A DNA stretch of 10,828 nt from Clostridia bacterium. Lineage in GTDB: Bacteria > Bacillota > Clostridia > Oscillospirales > CAG-272. The notes under the pieces were generated by a model. The model made no database searches, was not told the DNA's origin, and saw only the letters and a program-made list of their open reading frames with translations. Position 1 is the first letter of the stretch. Each line of letters starts with the position of its first letter. A program made the translations under genes and the position numbers. Below are positions 5,647 through 10,828 of this stretch, in pieces. The DNA lies in contig JAFNVK010000187.1 in assembly GCA_017379815.1 (NCBI GenBank), forward strand, positions 1 through 10,828, in the 5' to 3' direction.

Positions 5647-6600
5647 TCATTCCCGTCCTGCGGCGGCTTGCTTTGCCGCGCGGCCGCGACGGCTCAGAAG
5701 CAGTGCGCCCGTGAAGAGCACCGCCATGATCAGCTTGTTGTAGGCGCTCGGTACACCCATCTTCTGCGCCACCGTCAGGCAGAGCTGATAGAGAAGCGCG
5801 CCGAGAATGACCTTGGTGCTCGGGCGCAAAAAGCGCACCCGCTTGAAGACCGAAAGGCCGATAATGAGCGAGGCAAGACCGATCACGATCGTGCCCGTGC
5901 CCATGCTTTGGTTCACGTTGCCGCTGATGTGCGTATAGAGTGCACCCGCCACGGCGGCGTAGGCGTTTCCGATCCCAAGGCCGAGGATCTTGCTGTTTCC
6001 GCAATCCTTGGCCAGCGTTGTCACAAAGCGATCGTTGCTTCCCGTTGCGCGAAGCAGCATGCCCCGCTTGGTGGAGAGAAACCAATCCAGAAGATATTTG
6101 AACAGGATCGCCAAAAGTGCAAACAGGATCAGCTCACGCAGGGCCAGGTTCAGCCCCGGAATGCGAGGCGGGATCAGATTGATGGGAAAAACGTTGTCCA
6201 GCGTGGCCGCTCCCCGACCGTAGGAGATCTGGGAGGTGGACTCGCCCGAAAAGTCGCCCGTCATGCCCGCACTCACCGCGATCAGGTTGACCGTAAGCAG
6301 TGCCGTGGACACAAGAATGCCGCAAAGCAGGGGGCGTATGCGGAGCTTGACGTGCAGAATGCCCGTAAGCGTGCCGAACAAAAAGCCCACGAGGAAGGAG
6401 GCAACGAGCGCGATCCAGGCGTTGACGCCGTGATGAATGAGGATCGCAAAGACGGCGGCGCCCGAAAGGAAGGTTCCCTCCACCGTCAGATCGGGAAAAT
6501 CCAGAAGCGTATAGGAAATATAATAGCCCATCGCGATCAGCGAAAAGACGAAGCCGGATCGCAAAAAGACCTCAGCGGTGGCAAGTAGCGTCTGCATCAT
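5647..6600 (-). CDS. trpY: ABC transporter permease (TrpY-like, BPD_transp_2)
   Basis: A 317-residue integral membrane protein with about 8-9 hydrophobic segments, resembling branched-chain amino acid/ribose-type permeases (BPD_transp_2). Characteristic stretches are the FPDLTVEGTF motif (about 35-44), RIRPLLCGILVSTALLTVNL (about 87-106) and the cytoplasmic loop RGMLLRATGSND, where the ATPase should dock. It is Ala/Gly-rich in the pore-lining helices and ends with a basic RRGRAAKQ tail. Two successive ATGs (6600, 6597) are possible. The GGAGAGG just before them suits the second slightly better. The gene begins 9 bases after the solute-binding protein stop. It pairs with the neighbouring lipoprotein and ATPase to form an importer. 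Confidence 0.9.
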   Translation of the reverse strand: MMQTLLATAEVFLRSGFVFSLIAMGYYISYTLLDFPDLTVEGTFLSGAAVFAILIHHGVNAWIALVASFLVGFLFGTLTGILHVKLRIRPLLCGILVSTALLTVNLIAVSAGMTGDFSGESTSQISYGRGAATLDNVFPINLIPPRIPGLNLALRELILFALLAILFKYLLDWFLSTKRGMLLRATGSNDRFVTTLAKDCGNSKILGLGIGNAYAAVAGALYTHISGNVNQSMGTGTIVIGLASLIIGLSVFKRVRFLRPSTKVILGALLYQLCLTVAQKMGVPSAYNKLIMAVLFTGALLLSRRGRAAKQAAAGRE

Positions 6601-6609
6601 GCCTCTCCG

Positions 6610-7620
6610 TCAGTCCGTGGTCACCGTCTCGGCAACGTCGCGGTATGCCTCGGGCATGGTCATGCCAAGGGCTTCGAGGACCTCGGTGTTGATGACGGGC
6701 GTTGCGTCGGTAATGGTCTTGACCGCCATCGTTGCGGCATCCGCTCCGCGCAGGACGTCCAGCGCCATCTCGCCCGTGACCTTGCCAAGGGCAACGTAAT
6801 CGATGGATACCGCGGCAAGGCATCCCTTCTTGACTTGCTCCACCTCGGAGCCGTAAACGGGAATGCCGTTGTTCTCGGCCGCCGTCAGGAGGACGGAAAG
6901 GTTATTGACCACGTTGTTGTCGGTAAAGTTGTTGATGCAATCCACGCGGGAGGCAAGATCTGCGGCCGCCGCGGGAATATCCGATGCAGACTGCACGGCC
7001 TTGGCGACCAGCTCAATGCCGTTCTGCTCGCACAGGGTACGGAATACGGCAAGGTTGGAGAGCGAATTGCTCTCGGAGGAGGTGTAAAGCACGCCGATGC
7101 TCTTGACGTCGGGCTGCATGGCGCGGATCAGCGCGAGCTGAGCGGCAAGGTCAAGCACGTCGGAGGTTCCGGTGCAGCTGTCACCGGGGGTCTCCACGCT
7201 CTGCACCAGGCCGGACGCGACGGGGTCGGATACGGCACAGAAGATCACGGGAATATCGGTGTTCTCGGTTGCCGCAAAGGCCGCCGCGGCGGCGGGAGTG
7301 GCGATGGCGATAATGATGTCATAGCCTGCGGCCACCATGTTCTCGGCGGTGATGCTGCAATCCGAATCGGCAGAGGCGGCAGAGCCGGTCTGGCGCTCAA
7401 CGTTCATCTTGATGCCGGATGCGAGAAGCGCCTCGCGAATGCCCTCGTAGCAGTTGTCAAGGGAAGGATGGCTCATATACTGGATCACGCCCACCTTGAG
7501 CGTCTCGCCTGCCGCGATCTTCTCGGCAGGGGTCATGGTATGCGTATTGCAGGAAGCAAGGGTCAATGCGAAGAGCACGAGCATGAGCGCGGCCAGCAGG
7601 ATCGAAACAACTTTTTTCAT
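6610..7620 (-). CDS. trpX: ABC transporter solute-binding lipoprotein (TrpX-like)
   Basis: A 336-residue secreted lipoprotein. A basic MKK start, a hydrophobic helix and the lipobox LASC (21-24, Cys24 lipidated) are visible. The mature part has two Rossmann-like lobes: LKVGVIQYMSHPSLDN opens the first, with AGYDIIIAIATPAA and IPVIFCAVSDPVASGLV, then KSIGVLYTSSESNS opens the second. This pattern is that of the ABC_sub_bind family (TrpX of streptococci). The conserved SDPVASGLV segment is typical of it. The binding protein would capture the amino acid outside the membrane and hand it to the permease. The ATG at 7620 has AAGAGG about 9-10 bases upstream. The gene lies about 120 bases downstream of a T-box attenuator with a Trp specifier, which supports tryptophan or a close analog as ligand. 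Confidence 0.9.
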   Translation of the reverse strand: MKKVVSILLAALMLVLFALTLASCNTHTMTPAEKIAAGETLKVGVIQYMSHPSLDNCYEGIREALLASGIKMNVERQTGSAASADSDCSITAENMVAAGYDIIIAIATPAAAAAFAATENTDIPVIFCAVSDPVASGLVQSVETPGDSCTGTSDVLDLAAQLALIRAMQPDVKSIGVLYTSSESNSLSNLAVFRTLCEQNGIELVAKAVQSASDIPAAAADLASRVDCINNFTDNNVVNNLSVLLTAAENNGIPVYGSEVEQVKKGCLAAVSIDYVALGKVTGEMALDVLRGADAATMAVKTITDATPVINTEVLEALGMTMPEAYRDVAETVTTD

Positions 7621-7689
7621 GGTAGAATTTCCTCTTTTCTATGGATTTTGAACTGATCTGACGGATAGAAGTAAACGAAAACGGCTCCT

Positions 7690-7722
7690 TCAGTCTCGCC
7701 ATCGCTCCTTTAAGATAAACAT
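7690..7722 (-). CDS. Possible 10-residue leader peptide with a Trp codon
   Basis: Between the attenuator and the lipoprotein gene is a tiny ORF reading MFILKERWRD. It starts at the ATG at 7722, with AAAGGAGA (7736-7729) at an ideal 6-base spacing, and ends at TGA (7692-7690). The only codon of interest is the single TGG at position 8. It may be a translated upstream ORF of the Trp transporter mRNA, or a chance occurrence; one Trp codon is weak evidence. Confidence 0.25.
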   Translation of the reverse strand: MFILKERWRD

Positions 7723-7740
7723 ACGCCCTCTCCTTTCGGT

Positions 7741-7778
7741 AAAAAAACAAAAAGCCCCGATCATGCGTCATGATCGGG
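7741..7778 (-). terminator. T-box attenuator terminator
   Basis: On the - strand a perfect 10-bp stem CCCGATCATG/CATGATCGGG (7778-7769 with 7765-7756, 3-base loop) plus GGC is followed by TTTTTGTTTTTTT. It is the intrinsic terminator of the T-box leader. Its 5' arm CCCG could instead pair with the CGGG of the T-box sequence to form the antiterminator. Confidence 0.93.
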
Positions 7779-8026
7779 ACGAATACGTAAGATCCGCGGT
7801 ACCACCCGGTTAGAAAAGCCTGGCTTTTCCCCTCTGCACATACAAAACATATGCGGCGCTATGGGTAACGGGCGCGCGCCCCGTCGGAGCCTACCAAGCG
7901 ATCTCGCTCTTCGGTCCGCCCTCGGAAGTCCATTCACAGCCGCTCCTTTGCCACGCTTCCACCGTCCGCGGCTCTCTTTGAAAGGGCTTACGCCTGCTAC
8001 TCCTCTTCCTCATCGGTTTGGATTTT
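7741..8026 (-). ncRNA. T-box leader (riboswitch) with UGG (Trp) specifier
   Basis: A tRNA-sensing T-box leader of about 285 bases controls the ABC importer operon. The T-box core GGGTGGTACCGCGG is at 7808-7795. Stem I shows GAGGAAGAGGAGTAG (AGTAG 8001-7997), AGAGAG (7977-7972) and the conserved GAA followed by the specifier TGG (7932-7930) and then A, with CTTCC pairing back to GGAAG. TGG specifies tryptophan. A stem III hairpin GAAAAGCC/GGCTTTTC (7829-7813) precedes the T-box, and the terminator follows. Uncharged tRNA-Trp would pair its anticodon with the specifier and its 3' end with the UGGU bulge, stabilising the antiterminator so the operon is read. An unusual point is the bulge reading UGGU, which fits A73 better than the G73 common in bacterial tRNA-Trp. 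Confidence 0.93.
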
Positions 8027-8031
8027 TTAAC

Positions 8032-8060
8032 AGTATATACCCTCCCACGGCATTTGTCAA
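8032..8060 (-). promoter_or_regulatory. Sigma-A promoter of T-box/ABC importer operon
   Basis: On the - strand, TTGACA (8060-8055) and TATACT (8037-8032) are separated by exactly 17 bases. The predicted transcription start at about 8025 falls just before the first T-box stem I bases. Confidence 0.88.
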
Positions 8061-8188
8061 GAGCTTTTTTCGGATTTTTTTATTTTTTCCTTCCCTTAGC
8101 ACCAAAGGAGACCTGCAACGGCAAGAGAAAACGTGAGAACTGCCAGTTTTTTCGCTCGGAACTTGCGCTTCTTTGTGAAAAACGAACA

Positions 8189-8217
8189 TTGACAGAAAGG
8201 CAAAAAGAAGCTATAAT
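8189..8217 (+). promoter_or_regulatory. Sigma-A promoter of antiporter gene
   Basis: TTGACA (8189-8194) and TATAAT (8212-8217) are both perfect, with a 17-base spacer. This predicts a transcript with about 100 bases of untranslated leader before the ATG at 8324. It is divergent from the T-box promoter, about 130 bases away. Confidence 0.92.
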
Positions 8218-8224
8218 GGAGGCT

Positions 8225-8270
8225 GTTGCTTTTGCAAAAGGCAACCTTATTTATCGTAGCGCGTACGCGC
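8225..8270 (+). other. Palindrome-rich 5' leader of antiporter mRNA
   Basis: The leader begins with a hairpin GTTGC-TTTTGCAAAA-GGCAAC (8225-8245, one bulged G) and then carries a perfect 12-base palindrome GCGCGTACGCGC (8259-8270), overlapped by TACGCGCGTA (8264-8273). No known riboswitch class is recognised. The elements could be RNA structure controlling translation or a dimeric regulator site. Confidence 0.4.
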
Positions 8271-8323
8271 GTATGCCCTTGCCTCCGCGCAAGAAAACAC
8301 AGTATGAATGAAGGACGAGCATC

Positions 8324-9670
8324 ATGGAACACGAATTTTCGATTCTGTTTACCCTTTCTCTGGCCCTGTTTGCGGGCCTGTTTCTGTCCCGTATCGTCAA
8401 GCCCCTTGGGCTTCCCGCCGTTACGGGCTATCTCCTGGCTGGCGTGCTGATCGGCCCCTACTGCCTTGGCCGCTTCGGCATTACGGGAATGTTCGGCGAC
8501 ATGGCGGCGATGTCCTCGATGGCAACCCTGATCCAGGACGTTGCTCTCGGCTTTATCGCCTTTGCCATCGGCACCGAGTTCAAGCTTTCCTCTCTGAAAA
8601 AGACGGGAAAGCAGGCAACCGTGATCGGCTGTGTGCAGGCGATCGCCGCCATGCTGCTGGTGGACGCTCTGCTCATCCTTCTGCACTTCATCCTCGGCGA
8701 GGATAAGCTCCCCCTCTCGGTCTGCATCACGCTCGGCGCGATCGCGACCGCAACCGCTCCTGCCGCAACCATGATGGTCGTTAAGCAGTATAAGGCAAAG
8801 GGACCCCTGACCAACATTCTGCTCCCCATCGTTGCACTGGACGACGCCGTGGGACTTGTTTGCTTTGCGGCCTCCCTTGGAATCGCACGTGCACTGGAGA
8901 GTGGCGGAAACATTACCCTGATCTCGGTGCTGGTCAACCCCGTTCTCGAGATCCTGCTCTCCCTGATCCTCGGTGCCGTTTCCGGCCTGATCTTCTCGGG
9001 AGTGGAGCAGATGTTCAAGTCAAACAGTAAGCGTCTGTGTATCTCCATTACCTTCGTGCTTCTCACCATCGCGCTCTCCAAGCTGGAATATACCTTCCAG
9101 AATGAGCTGCACATCGGCTTTTCCACCCTGCTCGTGTGCATGATGCTGGGCACGCTCTTCTGCAACATTTGCTCCTCGGCCGACGAGCTGATGGAAAAGA
9201 CCGACAAATGGACCATGCCCATCTTCATCCTCTTCTTCGTCATCAGCGGCGCACAGCTTGACTTTGGCGTCTTCAACGACTGGATCGTTATTCTGGTCGG
9301 CGTGATCTACATCATCTTCCGTGCACTCGGCAAGTACCTGGGCTCCTACTTCAGCGCCAAGGCGGTTCATTGCGCTCCCTCGATCGTTCGCTATCTCGGC
9401 GTTACCCTGCTCCCCCAGGCGGGCGTTGCCATTGGTATGTCCATCACCGCGGCAACCATGCTGCAGAGCGGATCGACGGTGCGCAGCATCGTTCTCTTTG
9501 CCGTGATGATCTACGAGCTGGTGGGACCTATGCTGACCAAGATCGCGCTGGTGCGTGCCGGGGATATCACCCCCAAGGAGGCTCCCGCGCATCACCTCAC
9601 GATCGCCGAGGCCTTTGCCGACGAGCCCGACGAGGAGGATCTGCCCGCCGAGGAGCAGAAAAACGACTGA
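8324..9670 (+). CDS. CPA2-type cation:proton antiporter (Na+/H+ exchanger domain)
   Basis: A 448-residue integral membrane protein with about 12-13 hydrophobic helices, of the Na+/H+ exchanger (PF00999) fold, CPA2/Kef-like. Landmarks are the opening FLSRIVKPLGLPAVTGYLLAGVLIGP (20-45), GFIAFAIGTEF (76-86), the discontinuous-helix region ATATAPAATMM (141-151), and the ALDDAVGL motif with adjacent Asp173-Asp174, the pair used for cation/proton exchange in electrogenic CPA2 antiporters such as NapA. GVTLLPQAGVAIGMSI (about residues 362-377) matches the conserved C-terminal transport helix. There is no TrkA-N/RCK domain; instead it ends in a short acidic tail. It should exchange Na+ or K+ for protons in the cytoplasmic membrane. 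The ATG has AAGGA (8311-8315) at 8 bases spacing. Monocistronic, with its own promoter and terminator. The ion specificity is not determinable. Confidence 0.92.
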   Translation: MEHEFSILFTLSLALFAGLFLSRIVKPLGLPAVTGYLLAGVLIGPYCLGRFGITGMFGDMAAMSSMATLIQDVALGFIAFAIGTEFKLSSLKKTGKQATVIGCVQAIAAMLLVDALLILLHFILGEDKLPLSVCITLGAIATATAPAATMMVVKQYKAKGPLTNILLPIVALDDAVGLVCFAASLGIARALESGGNITLISVLVNPVLEILLSLILGAVSGLIFSGVEQMFKSNSKRLCISITFVLLTIALSKLEYTFQNELHIGFSTLLVCMMLGTLFCNICSSADELMEKTDKWTMPIFILFFVISGAQLDFGVFNDWIVILVGVIYIIFRALGKYLGSYFSAKAVHCAPSIVRYLGVTLLPQAGVAIGMSITAATMLQSGSTVRSIVLFAVMIYELVGPMLTKIALVRAGDITPKEAPAHHLTIAEAFADEPDEEDLPAEEQKND

Positions 9671-9694
9671 CCTCATCCCTCGGGTGTTACCGAA

Positions 9695-9730
9695 AAAGCG
9701 CCGCTTTTCCGATTGGAAAAGCGGCGCTTT
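9695..9730. terminator. Bidirectional rho-independent terminator
   Basis: A perfect 16-bp stem AAAGCGCCGCTTTTCC/GGAAAAGCGGCGCTTT (9695-9710 with 9715-9730) closes on a GATT loop. T-rich CGTTTTGTT follows on the + strand and TTTTT on the - strand. It ends both the antiporter gene and the - strand methyltransferase/small protein unit, whose stop is at 9743. Confidence 0.92.
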
Positions 9731-9742
9731 CGTTTTGTTCAC

Positions 9743-10069
9743 TTAACGGTAGTAGACGTAGAACACGATGATGGTGCGCTCGCGGCCGTCATGCTCAAGG
9801 TCGGGCGCGGTGATGACGACGCCGTCCTTGGAGAGCAGCTCCCAGGCCTGCATCTGCTCGATCTTGCAGCGGAAGATCACGTCCGCCGAGGCAAAGACCA
9901 ACAGCTCGTCGTCGCGGATATTGAGTCCGCCGTTCTTGCCGATGACCTCCTCAACGCCGTCGATCTTTTCGGTGACGTAGCGAATATGATGATTGGCCAT
10001 CTGTCTGGCCATCTCCCAACGGTATTGCTTGCTGTTGGGATCTTTTTTTCGGGAAAAGAGCTTGAACAT
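9743..10069 (-). CDS. Conserved-looking small protein, function unknown
   Basis: A 108-residue soluble protein I do not recognise. It opens with MFKLFSRKKDPNSKQYRWEMARQM, has a likely alpha/beta core (VTEKIDGVEEVIGKNGGLNIRDDELLVFASADVIFRCKIEQMQAWELLSKDGVVIT, with alternating strands) and ends with TIIVFYVYYR. There is no signal peptide or clear membrane helix. The ATG at 10069 is chosen over an in-frame upstream start because it has a perfect AAGGAGG 8 bases before it, overlapping the end of the methyltransferase gene; only 13 bases separate the two, so they are cotranscribed and probably translationally coupled. Confidence 0.82.
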   Translation of the reverse strand: MFKLFSRKKDPNSKQYRWEMARQMANHHIRYVTEKIDGVEEVIGKNGGLNIRDDELLVFASADVIFRCKIEQMQAWELLSKDGVVITAPDLEHDGRERTIIVFYVYYR

Positions 10070-10082
10070 GACGGTTTCCTCC

Positions 10083-10828
10083 TTAGCCGCCCAGCAAAAA
10101 GGCTCTTGCCGCGGCGTATTCCGCGCGCAGCGCCTCCGCCTCAGGGGATGCGGGATCAAAGTGCGGTCTTCTGAGCGCGCGCAGCATGATATTCTTGGGT
10201 GTTTCCTCGGGATCGATCAGCTCCAGCGCGCAAACGGCGTAGCCCTTCGAGGCAAGCAGCTTGAGTCGGAGCGCATCGGTGGCGGCGTCGCAAAGCTTCT
10301 GGCGGAGCATGGAATGCTCGGCAATAAAGGCGAGCGGCGCGCAATTCAGCGTATGATTGAGCTCGTGGTGACAGCAGGGGGTGGAGAGGATCACGTCAGC
10401 CCCCCAGTCCATCGCCCGACCCAGCACAAGGTCGGTAGCCGTGTCGCAGGCGTGGAGCGAAATGACCATATGCACGTGCTCTCCTGCGTCGTAGCGGCCC
10501 ACGTCGCCGCAAAGGAATTCCAGACCGTCAAAGCCCAGCTTTTTTGCCACCTCGTTGCAATAGGCGATCACGTCGGGCTTGAGATCCACGCCCGTCATGC
10601 GCACCCGACGTCCGAGCACGTGGGTAAAATAATGGTACACCGCAAAGGAAAGATAGCTCTTTCCGCAGCAGAGATCGCAGATGCGAAGCTCTCCCTCCTT
10701 GGGAAGGGCGGAAAGGCAATCGCGGATCAGCTCCAGGAAGCGGTTGATCTGGCGGAACTTGGATTGCTTCTTGTCATGCACGCGCCCCGTGGCGTCGCTG
10801 ACGTCCAAGAGACGCAGAAAGGGCTCGT
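10083..10828 (-). CDS. SAM-dependent methyltransferase (Methyltransf_32-like), 5'-partial
   Basis: A class I SAM-dependent methyltransferase whose 5' end lies beyond the window; 248 codons are seen. Visible parts are a family-like EPFLRLLDVSDATGRVHDKK then KFRQINRFLELI; motif I RICDLCCGKSYLS (the SAM-binding Gly is in CCGK); TGVDLKPDVIAYC (acidic ribose-binding Asp); HACDTATDLVL; and TPCCHHELNH, a Cys/His cluster typical of the Methyltransf_32 group. The substrate is unknown; RNA or a small molecule are both possible. A TTG at 10808 is an internal codon and not the likely start because the frame is open and family-like before it. The stop is TAA at 10085-10083. Confidence 0.88.
   Translation of the reverse strand, partial: EPFLRLLDVSDATGRVHDKKQSKFRQINRFLELIRDCLSALPKEGELRICDLCCGKSYLSFAVYHYFTHVLGRRVRMTGVDLKPDVIAYCNEVAKKLGFDGLEFLCGDVGRYDAGEHVHMVISLHACDTATDLVLGRAMDWGADVILSTPCCHHELNHTLNCAPLAFIAEHSMLRQKLCDAATDALRLKLLASKGYAVCALELIDPEETPKNIMLRALRRPHFDPASPEAEALRAEYAAARAFLLGG

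Noticed and set aside
5668..6588. + strand open frame opposite the permease, and a similar one opposite the lipoprotein (6835-7656)
   Set aside because: Shadow frames of the transporter genes; composition rich in Arg, Gln, His and no start signal.
7457..7771. - strand 104-codon open frame overlapping the T-box terminator and the start of the lipoprotein gene
   Set aside because: It begins within the attenuator and continues out of frame into a clear signal peptide gene; only the short 10-codon ORF nearby has a good ribosome binding site.
8096..9276. - strand open frames (8096-8686 and 8458-9276) opposite the antiporter
   Set aside because: The antiporter on the + strand has promoter, ribosome binding site and intact family motifs; the reverse frames have none.
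10806..10808. TTG as the true start of the methyltransferase
   Set aside because: The frame continues upstream to the window edge with EPFLRLL, which resembles the expected N-terminal region, and no ribosome binding site precedes the TTG.

Overview
The window looks like chromosomal DNA of a GC-rich Bacillota/Clostridia bacterium, probably a gut-type anaerobe of the Oscillospirales or Christensenellales kind. The grounds are a T-box leader, strong TTGACA-17-TATAAT type promoters, AAAGGAG/AAGGAGG ribosome binding sites, a lipobox solute-binding protein, and small clostridial hypothetical and DUF4234-type membrane proteins. This taxonomic guess is inference. I see no rRNA, tRNA, transposase, phage gene or CRISPR array.

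Layout. Bases 1-199 hold the 3' end of a small membrane protein gene (+). Bases 200-501 are an intergenic region with a strong hairpin and a cluster of GTGATAT motifs alternating with short hairpins. Bases 502-2835 (-) are a three-gene operon: a GT8 glycosyltransferase, a PlsC-like acyltransferase and a CrtO-like membrane acyltransferase. It has its own promoter and plausibly builds and acylates a glycolipid. Bases 3036-4267 (-) hold a small membrane protein paralogous to the one at the left edge but with a doubtful start, an Ala-rich coiled-coil protein, and an XRE regulator with a four-helix membrane tail. A promoter lies in front of the XRE gene and a terminator after it. Bases 4373-4850 (+) are a single DUF4234-like membrane protein gene with promoter and terminator.

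Bases 4861-8060 (-) are a tryptophan-type ABC importer operon. In transcription order it has a promoter, a T-box leader whose specifier reads UGG (Trp), an attenuator terminator, a possible tiny Trp-containing leader ORF, the solute-binding lipoprotein (TrpX-like), the permease (TrpY-like) and the ATPase (TrpZ-like). Uncharged tRNA-Trp should turn this operon on.

Bases 8189-9730 (+) carry a CPA2-type cation:proton antiporter with a strong promoter, a roughly 100-base palindrome-rich leader and a bidirectional terminator. Bases 9743-10828 (-) hold a 5'-truncated SAM-dependent methyltransferase followed 13 bases later by a small conserved-looking protein of unknown function.

The best-supported functional story is the Trp T-box/TrpXYZ transporter. 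The points most worth a second look are the T-box bulge (UGGU rather than the UGGC expected for G73 tRNA-Trp), the paralogous small membrane proteins with a lost or hidden start, the glycosyltransferase plus two-acyltransferase operon, and the GTGATAT/hairpin cluster.
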